Source: Rhodospirillales bacterium 24-66-33
GTDB lineage: Bacteria; Pseudomonadota; Alphaproteobacteria; Reyranellales; Reyranellaceae
Direction of reading: 5' to 3'
Length of the DNA: 64,000 nt
NCBI GenBank assembly: GCA_002281855.1
Contig: NCHQ01000027.1
Coordinates: 1 to 64,000 of the forward strand
Shown: positions 47,649-56,559 of the stretch, one piece after another
Layout: each line of letters opens with the position of its first letter
Numbering within the stretch: the stretch's first letter is position 1
Position numbers and translations under genes: made by a program
The notes under the pieces: model-generated
What the model was told of the DNA's origin: nothing
The model's input: only the letters and a program-made list of their open reading frames with translations
The model's database searches: none

Positions 47649-48611
47649 ATGGACAAGCGCAGGCTGGGGAACAGCGACCTCGAGTTCCGGCCGATCGCCC
47701 TGGGCGGCCTCGTCTTCGGTTGGACCGCCGACGAGACCATGTCACATCGCCTGCTCGATGCCTTCGTCGATGCTGGCGGCTCCTTGGTGGAAACCGCGGA
47801 GAGCTACACTTTCTGGGCGCCGCAGAGTGCGTGGGGACGATCGGAAGAGGTGATCGGCAACTGGCTGCGCAGGAACCCGGGCAAACGGGACAAGGTGCTG
47901 ATCGCCACGAAGTGCACGGAATTGTCGCGGACACGGCTGCGGGAATCGGTCGAGGCCTCGCTCGCCCGCCTGAACGTCGACTGCATCGACCTCTTCCAGT
48001 CGCATCGCGACGACACGGCGGTACCGCTGGAAGAAACACTGTCCGCCTATGGCGAGTTGATCCGGGAAGGTAAGATCCGCTGCATCGGCGCGTCGAACCA
48101 CGACGCCGAACGGCTGGCCGAGGCGGACAGGGTCGCCCGCACCAACGACCTGCCGCGCTACCAGAGCCTGCAACCGCACTACAACCTCCTGGAACGTTCT
48201 CTGTTCGAGGGAGCGCTGGAGGAACAGTGCCTGCGCCTCGGCCTCGGCGTCCTGCCCTACTATCCCCTCGCGGCCGGCTTCCTCACCGGCAAGTACCGAT
48301 CGGAGGCGGACTACGACAAGAGCGTGCGAGGCGCCAGCCAGACCGTGCGCAAGTACATGACCCCGCGCGGTCTCGCCGTACTCGACGCCTTACACGCCGT
48401 CGCGCACAAGCACGGCACGAGCAGCGCCACCGTGGCGCTTGCCTGGCTGCTTCACCGGCGGTCGGTCACCGCTCCGATTGCGAGCGCCACGACCCTCGGG
48501 CAACTGGAAGCATTGTTGGCGGCGCCCTGCCTCGACCTCGACGCCGAGTCGCTGGCTGCCCTCGACGCGGCCAGTGCCGCGCCCCCTCAGCCGCCATCAC
48601 TCGTCGGCTGA
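47649..48611 (+). CDS. Aldo/keto reductase family protein
   Basis: 320 residues, an ATG start 40 bases after the glycosyltransferase. Typical blocks are RRLGNSDLEFRPIALGGL, the lysine strand VLIATKC, the histidine in IDLFQSHRDDTAVPLEETL, IGASNHD and LPYYPLAAGFLTGKYR. At the catalytic Asp/Tyr position the sequence reads VETAESYTF where the family usually has D-T-A-x-x-Y, so the catalytic Asp appears to be Glu. These NADPH enzymes reduce carbonyls, for example on keto-sugars. The gene overlaps the 3' end of the Nif11-like peptide gene by 15 bases, convergently. Confidence 0.85.
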   Translation: MDKRRLGNSDLEFRPIALGGLVFGWTADETMSHRLLDAFVDAGGSLVETAESYTFWAPQSAWGRSEEVIGNWLRRNPGKRDKVLIATKCTELSRTRLRESVEASLARLNVDCIDLFQSHRDDTAVPLEETLSAYGELIREGKIRCIGASNHDAERLAEADRVARTNDLPRYQSLQPHYNLLERSLFEGALEEQCLRLGLGVLPYYPLAAGFLTGKYRSEADYDKSVRGASQTVRKYMTPRGLAVLDALHAVAHKHGTSSATVALAWLLHRRSVTAPIASATTLGQLEALLAAPCLDLDAESLAALDAASAAPPQPPSLVG

Positions 48612-48947
48612 GCGACGCGGCGGGCCGAGCGACCAGTAGCGCCCGTGATCGAAGTCAAACTGGCCCGCGTCCCTCACCACGAAGATCGCCCAGTACCAGC
48701 ACGGGCCGCCGGCCGGGCCATCGAGCTCGACATCCTGCAGTTCCCTGCCAACGGCGCGCGACCGCGCGCGCGTGACCGCCTTCGCCTCTTCCACCGTGAA
48801 GCGGTAGCCCCGCGACGCCGCGAACGCCACTGCGCTCGGCAGCAGCATGCCTTCGAGGTGATCGAGCTGCGCCCGTTCGGCTTCCGCCCGCAATGTCATG
48901 TCCGACCTGAGGTCAGCCGCGTAGCGCTCCATCTCGGCGAGACTCAT
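48597..48947 (-). CDS. Nif11-like leader peptide; putative exported peptide precursor
   Basis: The 116-residue protein has AGGAGAAG 7 bases before its ATG. Residues 1-81 look like a Nif11-type leader: MSLAEMERYAADLRSDMTLR, then AFAASRGYRFTVEEAKA and an acidic stretch L-Q-D-V-E-L-D-G-P-A-G-G ending in a double glycine at 80-81. The remaining 35 residues begin PCWYWAIFVVRDAGQFDFDH and contain two further aromatic residues (Y104, W105); only one Cys (83) occurs. Nif11 and NHLP leaders are the precursors handled by NHLM exporters. It is the last gene of the right exporter operon, 44 bases after the long exporter. Alternatively it is a small non-processed protein of the same fold. Confidence 0.68.
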   Translation of the reverse strand: MSLAEMERYAADLRSDMTLRAEAERAQLDHLEGMLLPSAVAFAASRGYRFTVEEAKAVTRARSRAVGRELQDVELDGPAGGPCWYWAIFVVRDAGQFDFDHGRYWSLGPPRRSADE

Positions 48948-48991
48948 CGGCTCTTCTCCTGCCGCATACCTTACCCTTTCCGGCCCCGCGC

Positions 48992-51802
48992 CTACAGCAA
49001 TTGCCGCCGCACCAGGCGGCGGAACGCGCCCTCATGGCCGACCAGTTCCTCGTAGGTGCCGGTCTCGACGACCCGACCGCTCTCGAGCACGACGATGCGG
49101 TCGGCGTCGCGTATCGTACTCAGCCGGTGGGCGATGATGATCCGCGTGGCATTCATGGCCGCAAGGCTGCGGCCGACGATGGCCTGCGTGCGATTGTCCA
49201 ACGCACTGGTCGCCTGGTCGAAGAAGATCAGGCGTGGCCGTCCGACCAGCGCGCGGGCGATCATCACGCGCTGCCGCTGGCCGCCCGACAGCTGTCCCCC
49301 TCCCTCGGCGATCAGCGTGTCGAGGCCGAGCGGCATGCCGGCGATGTCGGCCTCGAGGCCGGCGAGGCGGGTGGCCTCCACGACCTCATCGCGCGTGATC
49401 GCGGCGCTGCCGGCGATGTTCTCAAGGATCGTACCGGGCACCAGCCCGGCCGTCTCCAGCACGGTGCCGATCTGGCCGCGCACGCGCCGCAGGTCCAGCG
49501 TCTCGAGGTCCCTGTCGTCGTAGAAGACGCCGCCGCGTTCGGGCGTCTCGAAACCCAGCAGCAGGCGCAGCAAGGTGGACTTGCCCGAGCCGGACGTACC
49601 GACGATCGCCACGCACTCGCCTGGCCGCGCCTCGAAGTCGACGCCGTCGATTGTCCACGGGCCATCCTGTGAGTAGCGAAAGGACAGGTTGCGGACGGCG
49701 ATGTGCCCGGCCAGCGGGCCCGGATCGATGCGCCGGCTATCGACTTCGAGCGGCGCCTCGAATACCGGCCGGATGCGCGCGAACAGCGGCACCGCCGCCA
49801 GCGCCTGGTTAAGGGCGGAGGTGAGGTTGAGGATGGCGCCGGTGAACTGCGCAAAAGCGCTGTTGAAGGCCGCGAACGCCGCGACCTCCAGCAGCCGCCC
49901 GCTGCCCGCGATGGCGAAGACGCACAGCGTTCCGACGATCGGCAGAGTGCTCGAGACGACGATCTGCCACGAGCCGACCTGCCCGGAGCGGCCGTCCATC
50001 GCGCGTTGGTCGGCGAACGCGCTCGACCAGCGTGAGAACGCGCGCATCTCGGCGGCGGCAACGCGCAGCTTGGCGATACCGCCCAGGATTTCCATCAGCA
50101 TGCCGGTGACGATGCCCTTGCGCTCGAGCACCAGCCGGTCCAGTTGCATCTTGCGGCGACCGAGGAAGAACAGAAAGGCCGCGGCGACCACCGTGTAGGC
50201 GACCGCGAAGGCCGCCAGCGTGGCATCGTAGACCAGCATGATGCCGAGGTTGGCGACAGAGAAGACTCCGCCGATCAAGGCATTGAGGGTCTGTCCGGCG
50301 AAGATGCGGCGGATCGTGTCGATGCCAAGGATGCGCAGCGTCAGGTCGCCCACCGAGTAGCCCCGGAAGAACGACGTCTTGAGACGCATCACCCGATCCC
50401 AGATCGCCGGTTGCAGGCGTCGGTCGACGTACGAGCCGAGGCGCGTCATGGCGACGGCGCGCACGACCTGGAAGCCGATGTTCCCGATCGACGCGGCGAC
50501 CAGCAGGATCATCATGTCGGCCAGCAGCGACGTCCGGCCGTCGGGCACCGCGAAGCCCAGTACCGCGCCGGTGGTCACCGGGACCAGCAGGCTCGAGAGC
50601 ACGGCCGCGCCGGCACCGACGATCAGTCGCGCGATGTCGCCGCGCGCTCCGAATACAGTGAAGCGCCAGACGTCGCGCATCGTGGTCCGCTCGGGCAGGA
50701 CCGGGTAGATCATGTATCCGCGCGGCTCCAGGCCGGCTGCCGCAGCGCCATCGACAACGGTCTCCCCGCTGGCCTCTGGATCGATGATGCGCCAGCGCCG
50801 CCGCCGCCACACGAGGGCCCGCGGACGCCCACTGTTGGCGTCGAGCCCGAGGAACGACGGTCCCTCCTCCTTCCACCAGTCGCCGTCGAGCCTGATGGGG
50901 CGGAAGCGAAAGCCGCTCGCGCTGCCGAAACGTTCGAGCCTGTCGAGCAGGAACGCGCCCGCATCGTCGTCCTGGGGACGCCGGACCTGGAAGCCCTCCT
51001 GCTCGCCGATGACCGCCAGCGCGCCGGCGAGCGCACCGGCTGTCCCTTCCGCGTCGGGAGCGATCTTGGGTCGCCGCAGGGCAGCGGCGTCGCTCAGGCG
51101 CTGGATCGCCTGCGCGACCTCGGCCTCGTCTTGCACAAGGCGGTGGCCGGCGCGCGACGTCCTCGCCGCCTCGTCCCGCACGAGGATGGCGGCGAGCCGC
51201 GTCGCCAGCAACAGGGACGGCGCGCCCAGCGATTGCGGCGCATGTCGCTCAAGTAAGGCGGCCGAGGTAAGCACCCGGACCTCCGCGTCTTCGACCACCT
51301 CGGCCAAGACCTGCGAGGAGAGAACCAGGAGCGGCTCGGCGGTCGACGGCGGGCTGGTCTCGGTCGCGGGGTAGCGCAGCACGGCAGAGTCGGCCTGCAA
51401 CCAGACGAGGCCCCGCGACGAGACCACGGCGCCAGGTGCCACGGTGCGACTTTCCCCGCCGGCCATCAGCACGGCGGCGCCATCGCTGCGCGCCAGACCC
51501 GGCCACGACAGCAAAGCCGCATACCAGGCATCGACGCCTGCGGCTTCGATGGGTCTCGGCGCCAGCAACGGGCCCGCCGCCGTCGGCTCGTGCCCGATCA
51601 GCAGGAACGACACGCCGTCGGCGGCGAGCGCAAACACGGCCACTCCCTCTGCCAGTTCGGCCACGAAGGAACGGCGGCCGGGCGAGCCGTCGCCGCCCAG
51701 CACCGAGGCGTAGAGCCGCGCCGGCCGCGCGAGCCGGCATGGCCGGTCAAGCGTCGCGAGGTCGAGAGCCGCGGCTCCGACGGAAAGCTGGGAAGGCTTC
51801 AT
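48992..51802 (-). CDS. NHLM-type long ABC exporter, right set, with Walker B Glu replaced by Gln
   Basis: 936 residues: N-terminal domain (about 1-372, with WWKEEGPSFLGLDANSGRPR and ALVWRRRRWRIID), six-helix permease and ATPase with GTSGSGKST, VLETAGLVPGTILENIAG and LSGGQRQR. Walker B reads RLIFFDQATSALDNRTQ: the catalytic Glu is Gln (codon CAG, residue 863), while the left-hand paralogue has Glu at the same place. ABC domains with this change bind ATP but usually hydrolyse it poorly; in heterodimeric exporters one degenerate site is common. Its start overlaps the 723-residue exporter stop by 4 bases, and the Nif11-like gene follows. Confidence 0.88.
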   Translation of the reverse strand: MKPSQLSVGAAALDLATLDRPCRLARPARLYASVLGGDGSPGRRSFVAELAEGVAVFALAADGVSFLLIGHEPTAAGPLLAPRPIEAAGVDAWYAALLSWPGLARSDGAAVLMAGGESRTVAPGAVVSSRGLVWLQADSAVLRYPATETSPPSTAEPLLVLSSQVLAEVVEDAEVRVLTSAALLERHAPQSLGAPSLLLATRLAAILVRDEAARTSRAGHRLVQDEAEVAQAIQRLSDAAALRRPKIAPDAEGTAGALAGALAVIGEQEGFQVRRPQDDDAGAFLLDRLERFGSASGFRFRPIRLDGDWWKEEGPSFLGLDANSGRPRALVWRRRRWRIIDPEASGETVVDGAAAAGLEPRGYMIYPVLPERTTMRDVWRFTVFGARGDIARLIVGAGAAVLSSLLVPVTTGAVLGFAVPDGRTSLLADMMILLVAASIGNIGFQVVRAVAMTRLGSYVDRRLQPAIWDRVMRLKTSFFRGYSVGDLTLRILGIDTIRRIFAGQTLNALIGGVFSVANLGIMLVYDATLAAFAVAYTVVAAAFLFFLGRRKMQLDRLVLERKGIVTGMLMEILGGIAKLRVAAAEMRAFSRWSSAFADQRAMDGRSGQVGSWQIVVSSTLPIVGTLCVFAIAGSGRLLEVAAFAAFNSAFAQFTGAILNLTSALNQALAAVPLFARIRPVFEAPLEVDSRRIDPGPLAGHIAVRNLSFRYSQDGPWTIDGVDFEARPGECVAIVGTSGSGKSTLLRLLLGFETPERGGVFYDDRDLETLDLRRVRGQIGTVLETAGLVPGTILENIAGSAAITRDEVVEATRLAGLEADIAGMPLGLDTLIAEGGGQLSGGQRQRVMIARALVGRPRLIFFDQATSALDNRTQAIVGRSLAAMNATRIIIAHRLSTIRDADRIVVLESGRVVETGTYEELVGHEGAFRRLVRRQLL

Positions 51803-53970
51803 GCGCCAAGCTCCGCCTGGATCAACCGGGCATAGGCACCGTCGCGCGCCATCAGCGTGCCGTGGTTGCCGCGCTCCACGACCTTGCCCCGTTCCAGCAC
51901 GATGATCTCGTCGCAGTCACGGATCGTGCTAAGCCGATGGGCGACGAGGATGCAGGTCATCCCGCGACGCCGCACCGCCGTCAGGATCTCGTGTTCGCTC
52001 GCGGAATCGAGCGCAGCGGTCGCCTCGTCGAGCACCAGGATAGCCGGCTCTCGCACGAGGGCGCGCGCGATCTCGACGCGCTGGCGCTGACCACCATTGA
52101 GGTTTCGGCCGCCCTCCTCGATGCTGCCGCGCAAATTGCCCGGCAGGTTCTGAATAGCGGGCATCAGGCCCGCGTCTTCGACCGCCGCCACCAGCCGGGC
52201 GTGTTCCACCGAGTCGTCCCACAGCGTGATGTTGTCGCGCACCATGCCGCTGAACAGTCGGATGTCCTGGTCGACCGACGCGACGACGTTGGAGAGGCGC
52301 TCTCGGCCCCAGTCGCGCAGGCTGTAGCCGTCGATCAGTATCTCTCCCGACTGAGCCTCGAACAGCCCAGTGATCAGTTTGCCCAACGTTGACTTGCCGC
52401 TGCCCGAATCGCCCACCAGCGCCACCCACTGGCCGGCCTCCGCCTCGAGCTCGAAGTTCTCGATCAGCGGCGGTCCGACGCTGCTGTAGCCAAAGCTGAC
52501 CCCCTTGAGCGAGAGACGGCCGATCGCCCGCGTCTCGGGGGGCGCCGAGGGAGGCTCGAGGAATCGCCAGTCGCGGGGATGCTGCAGGACATCGTCGAGC
52601 CGCGACAGGTCGGCCGAGGCCTGCTGCACCTTGCCGGCCACGCCGACCAGTTCCTGGACCGGGGCAGAAAAACTCAGCAGGAGCCCCTGGAACGCGACCA
52701 GCGCGCCGATAGTCAGGTGCCCATCGATGACGCGCAGCGCGCCGACGCCCAGCACGGCCGCGGCGGTCAGGCTGAGCAGCATGGCTGGCAACAGCGAAAT
52801 GGCCCCCTGGTAGATCGCGAGCTTCTGCTCGGAGTTGATGGCGCGCGCGTGGAAGCCGCCCCACTTCACGAAGAAGTCGTCCTCGCCGGCCGTCGCCTTC
52901 AGCGTTTCAATCGACTGCAGGCCGACGGCCGACGTCGAGAACAGCCGGCCCTGCTCGGTCTGAAGGCGCAGCGCAATGTCGGAAAGCGAGCGGCGCAGGA
53001 GTTGCAGCCCGACGATGTTGACGGCCGCCCCGCCCAGCACGATGGCCGACAGAACTCCGTCGTAGAAGATCATCACCCCGCCAAGGAAAGCCGCCGTCAG
53101 GCAGCCGGCCAACGTGCTGCCGAGGTCGCGCGCCAGCAGGGTCGCCACACGGTCGTTCGCCTCGACCCGGCTGGCGAGATCGCCGGTGAAACGCTGCGCA
53201 AAAAACGAGATCGGCAGGCTGAGCACGTGCCAGGCGAACTTCGCCGACTGCTCGAGCGCCAGCCGCAGTTCGAGGCGCAGCAGCGCCGCTCCCAGCAGCC
53301 AACGCAGGGCCACGTTGACCACGACCGTGGCCGCCAGCCCGACCAGCATCGGGCCGAGCCAGCCCTCGAACTGGCGAATCAGGATGTTGTCGACGAACAC
53401 GGCGGTCATGCCGGGCAGTATCAGGCCAGGCAGCACCAGCATCAGGCTGACCCACGCCACGAAGCCGATCGCGCCGTCGAGGCCCTTCAGCCGGCTTCCG
53501 AGCTTGGACGCGAGGCCCGGTCCGCCGCCGCTTCGCTTGAAGCCCGCCCGTTTCTTGAATTCCAGAGCCGTGCCGTTGAAGCGCTCGGCAAACTCCTTGC
53601 GGCCGATCTCACGCGGCCCGGTCGCCGGATCGTTGAGGTAGACCCTGTCGCCCACCACGCCCTCGACGACGACGTACTCGTCGACATTCATCAGGACGAT
53701 CAGCGGCAGCGGGCGCGCCAACACCCGGCCGGCATCGGTGATGGCGACCGTCGCCTCGAGACCATAGCCGTCGGCTGCGCGCACGAGTTCCGCTGGCCGG
53801 CTGCCTTCGCGGGACACCCCGCAAGCGACACGTAGCGCCTCGAGCGGTACGCGCCGACCGTGATAGCCCAGCACAATGCCGAGCGCGGCAGCGCCGGATT
53901 CCACCATCTCCATCTGGAAGACGGTCGGTGTCCGAACCCTCCGCCTCCAAAAGCTGAGTCGGACGGTCAT
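51799..53970 (-). CDS. NHLM-type ABC exporter with a degenerate C39 peptidase domain, right set
   Basis: 723 residues. The N-terminal 135 residues are C39-like: TPTVFQMEMVESGAAALGIV, YHGRRVPLEALRVACGVSRE and VVVEGVVGDRVYLNDPATGP. Active members read Q-x-x-x-x-E-C-G and N-H-F-V-V; here the Cys position is Ser25 and the His position is Tyr99, while Gln19 and Asp114 remain. The domain can no longer be a cysteine protease but may still hold a leader. The permease covers about 165-450; the ATPase has GDSGSGKST, LNGGQRQR, AILVLDEATAALD and AHRLST. It is coupled by ATGA overlaps on both sides. Confidence 0.88.
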   Translation of the reverse strand: MTVRLSFWRRRVRTPTVFQMEMVESGAAALGIVLGYHGRRVPLEALRVACGVSREGSRPAELVRAADGYGLEATVAITDAGRVLARPLPLIVLMNVDEYVVVEGVVGDRVYLNDPATGPREIGRKEFAERFNGTALEFKKRAGFKRSGGGPGLASKLGSRLKGLDGAIGFVAWVSLMLVLPGLILPGMTAVFVDNILIRQFEGWLGPMLVGLAATVVVNVALRWLLGAALLRLELRLALEQSAKFAWHVLSLPISFFAQRFTGDLASRVEANDRVATLLARDLGSTLAGCLTAAFLGGVMIFYDGVLSAIVLGGAAVNIVGLQLLRRSLSDIALRLQTEQGRLFSTSAVGLQSIETLKATAGEDDFFVKWGGFHARAINSEQKLAIYQGAISLLPAMLLSLTAAAVLGVGALRVIDGHLTIGALVAFQGLLLSFSAPVQELVGVAGKVQQASADLSRLDDVLQHPRDWRFLEPPSAPPETRAIGRLSLKGVSFGYSSVGPPLIENFELEAEAGQWVALVGDSGSGKSTLGKLITGLFEAQSGEILIDGYSLRDWGRERLSNVVASVDQDIRLFSGMVRDNITLWDDSVEHARLVAAVEDAGLMPAIQNLPGNLRGSIEEGGRNLNGGQRQRVEIARALVREPAILVLDEATAALDSASEHEILTAVRRRGMTCILVAHRLSTIRDCDEIIVLERGKVVERGNHGTLMARDGAYARLIQAELGA

Positions 53971-55268
53971 CCCTCGATGCTGAGCAATTTGCGCAGCGCC
54001 GGCACCACCAAGGTGATGGGACGGACCCTCTCAACGATGATCTCCGCCGTCGCGACAGAACCGGCGGTGACGCGGTAGGGCGGGCCCGACCCGCTCCACC
54101 ATTCGAAGCCGCTGGGATTGTCCTTCGTCGGAACCAGCTCGACGTAGGCCAACAGTGCCGGCTCGCCGCCGAACAGGTTCCGCGTCAGCTCGTTGTTGTG
54201 CACGATCTGCTCGACGTGCTCGATCGACACGTCTTCGTCGGAAACGGCGGTGACCCGGCCTCGCATCGAGCCATACTCTTCCTTCTTGACGCTGTCGGGC
54301 ACGATGTGCGCTTCCATCCCGGGCGCCGCCCGCTTGCGCGTCTTACCCCGCAGCAGAACCATGACCTGGTAGTAGCTCTGCTGGTCCGGCCCGACGGTGC
54401 CGACCACCGCCCCCGCACCTGCGACGCTACCGCGGCCGAGCCGAATTTCACGAATGATGCCGCTGATGGGCGCCCGTACGAACGAACCGACCTCCATCTC
54501 CACCCGCAAGCGGTCGACCTCAGCCTTCTTGAGGTCGATCTCTGCCTGCTTCTGGCGCTCGATGTCGGCTAGGTTGTAGCGCTTGGTGGCTGCCGCCAGC
54601 TCGATCTCCACCTTGCGCGACCGCGCGTTGGCCAGCTCGAGGACGGTCAGGTCGTACTGTTCCTGGCGGGAAATGAACTCGCTCTGGGAGATCATGCCCC
54701 TGGCGCGCAGGCCGCGGTAGGCGTCGACCAGTTCTTGCAGCCGGCCGCGGCGAACCTCGTTGGCTGTGACCTGCTCCTCGACCGCCGCCCGCTGGCGTTC
54801 AGCCGCCTCGTCGCTGCTGGCGACCTGCGCGGCATTCGCCACCTTCAGCAGCTCGAGATTCGCCTCAAGCCGCTCCACCTCTGCCAGGGCATTTTCGATC
54901 TGGGTCAGCACCAGCTTCTGCTCGATGATGGCAATGGCCTGCCCGGCGACCACGCGGGTGCCGGGCTTGACCAGCACCTCGACCACCGGCCCAGACCGGA
55001 TGGCAGCGATGGAAAAATTTCCCTCCTGGTCGGAAAGCACCACGCCGCGTCCGGTCACGCGGGTCGGGATCGAGCCGAACACACCCCATGTCAGCGCCGC
55101 CAGGCAAACAACGGCGGTCGAGGCAGCGAGCCAGCGCGTTGCCGGCGGAATGACCTTGATGCGCTGATCGGACTGATCGGAAGCCCCGATGCCTTTGAGC
55201 GTCGGCTCTCGGAACCGGCCAGCTGTGCCCTTGCCGCTCGCCGAACGCAGCACCGCCGAGTCGGTCAT
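53967..55268 (-). CDS. NHLM-type secretion protein (HlyD-family adaptor), right set
   Basis: 433 residues with a longer cytoplasmic N-terminus than the left paralogue and a membrane helix at about 48-68 (LAASTAVVCLAALTWGVFG). A lipoyl half (SGPVVEVLVKPGTRVVAGQA), a coiled coil (about 125-270), the second half (VRAPISGIIREIRLGRGSVA) and the tail GFEWWSGSGPPYRVTAGS plus RPITLVVPALRKLLSIEG follow. It is the first gene of the right exporter operon and overlaps the next start by 4 bases. Between its start and the divergent binding-protein gene at 55493 lie 224 bases that should hold both promoters. Confidence 0.88.
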   Translation of the reverse strand: MTDSAVLRSASGKGTAGRFREPTLKGIGASDQSDQRIKVIPPATRWLAASTAVVCLAALTWGVFGSIPTRVTGRGVVLSDQEGNFSIAAIRSGPVVEVLVKPGTRVVAGQAIAIIEQKLVLTQIENALAEVERLEANLELLKVANAAQVASSDEAAERQRAAVEEQVTANEVRRGRLQELVDAYRGLRARGMISQSEFISRQEQYDLTVLELANARSRKVEIELAAATKRYNLADIERQKQAEIDLKKAEVDRLRVEMEVGSFVRAPISGIIREIRLGRGSVAGAGAVVGTVGPDQQSYYQVMVLLRGKTRKRAAPGMEAHIVPDSVKKEEYGSMRGRVTAVSDEDVSIEHVEQIVHNNELTRNLFGGEPALLAYVELVPTKDNPSGFEWWSGSGPPYRVTAGSVATAEIIVERVRPITLVVPALRKLLSIEG

Positions 55269-55492
55269 GGATTGCTTTCACTCATGGCTACACGTCATCG
55301 CGCCCGGTCTCCCGCCTCGGGTCTGCCGTCCCGTCGGCCGGCATTCCACGAATGTCTTACTTACGAGTGCAGTATGCCGCCGGGCTCCCGCCGCCACAAT
55401 CGACGATCATCGCGCGCGCCGGTATTGGGCATACCCAAGGCCCCCTCCCACCTCCATAATATGGCCGCGCTCACGCTCGGAGGTGACTTGCC

Positions 55493-56467
55493 TTGAGGAA
55501 TCTGCTGCTGGTCGTAACAGCGCTCCTGGCGATCGCGCCATCTGTGCGCGCCGAGGCCGCCGACAAGCCGACCTTGGCCTTCGTCACCAACAGCCGGACG
55601 AGTTTTTGGCGCCCCGCCGAAGCTGGACTGCGTAAGGCGCAAAGCGAACTGCCGAACTACCGCCTGCTGTTCCGGCCGCTGGACGAACCTTCGCCCGCGG
55701 CCCAGATGCGCCTGCTCGACGAACTCGTCGCCGCGGGTGTGGTCGGCATCGTCTTCAGCCCCGTCGACAACAAGACCATGGGCGCAACGATCGATCGCCT
55801 GAGCCGCCAGGCGACCATATTCACCATGGACAGCGACATCATCGACAGCGAGCGCGCCGCCTACTTCGGCTCATCCAACGTCGACGCCGGGCGCCAGGCC
55901 GGCTTGCTGCTGCGCAAGGCGCTGCCCGCCGGGGCCAAGTGCATGGGTTTCGTAGGCCTACTCGAGGCGACCAACGCGCAGAACCGGGTGCTGGGCATGC
56001 GGGAGGCGCTCAAGGGCTCGATGGTGGAGCTGGTCGACGTGTTGGGCGACGATTTCGATAAGGCGCGCGCACGGCGCAACGTCCTCGACACGCTGTCCGG
56101 CCGGCCGGAAATAACCTGCATGGTCGGCTTTTACGACTACAATACGCCGGTCATCCTCGAGGCATTGGCGGAAGCCGGCAGGCTGGGCCAGGTCAAGGTT
56201 GTGGCCTTCGACGAGGAGACGGCCACACTGAAGGGCATCAAGGATGGCACGGTGCTCGGAACGATCGTGCAGCAGGCTTACGAGTGGGGCTACCTCAGCA
56301 TGCTGTCGATGGCCCGCTTCCTGGAGGGACGGAAATCCTTCCTCCCGCCCAACGGCCGGATACTCTTGCCCACCCGTGTCATCGACAAGGACAACGTCGA
56401 TCCCTACTGGACCGAGCTCAAGGCCATGCTCTGCTGCCTCCCCACTGCGCGGGAAACAAAGCGGTAG
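55493..56467 (+). CDS. Sugar-type periplasmic binding protein (Peripla_BP_4 family), orphan
   Basis: The TTG start at 55493 is supported by GGAGGTGA 6-13 bases upstream and by the signal peptide it provides (LLLVVTALLAIAPSVRAEA). The 324 residues read as a ribose-binding-type protein: KPTLAFVTNSRTSFWRPAE, GIVFSPVDNKTMGATIDRL, IFTMDSDIIDSERAAYFGSS and VKVVAFDEETATLKGIKDG. Such proteins deliver sugars to an ABC importer or a sensor; no partner genes are nearby. It is divergent from the right exporter operon and followed by a methyltransferase, with a C12 tract in between. Confidence 0.87.
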   Translation: MRNLLLVVTALLAIAPSVRAEAADKPTLAFVTNSRTSFWRPAEAGLRKAQSELPNYRLLFRPLDEPSPAAQMRLLDELVAAGVVGIVFSPVDNKTMGATIDRLSRQATIFTMDSDIIDSERAAYFGSSNVDAGRQAGLLLRKALPAGAKCMGFVGLLEATNAQNRVLGMREALKGSMVELVDVLGDDFDKARARRNVLDTLSGRPEITCMVGFYDYNTPVILEALAEAGRLGQVKVVAFDEETATLKGIKDGTVLGTIVQQAYEWGYLSMLSMARFLEGRKSFLPPNGRILLPTRVIDKDNVDPYWTELKAMLCCLPTARETKR

Positions 56468-56473
56468 CCGGCG

Positions 56474-56485
56474 CCCCCCCCCCCC
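56474..56485 (+). repeat. C12 homopolymer between the binding protein and methyltransferase genes
   Basis: Twelve C in a row, six bases after the binding-protein stop codon and 74 bases before the methyltransferase start. It is intergenic, so slippage would change spacing, not a reading frame. Confidence 0.9.
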
Positions 56486-56559
56486 GAGCAACCTTCGCAA
56501 TGATTGGCCTGACGAACCCGGCGTCGAGGGAAAGAATCCATGCTTGAAAGGAAGGAACG

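Noticed and set aside
56474-56485. Phase-variable reading frame at the C12 tract
   Set aside because: The tract lies between a stop codon and the next start and is not inside a gene, so slippage cannot switch a frame.
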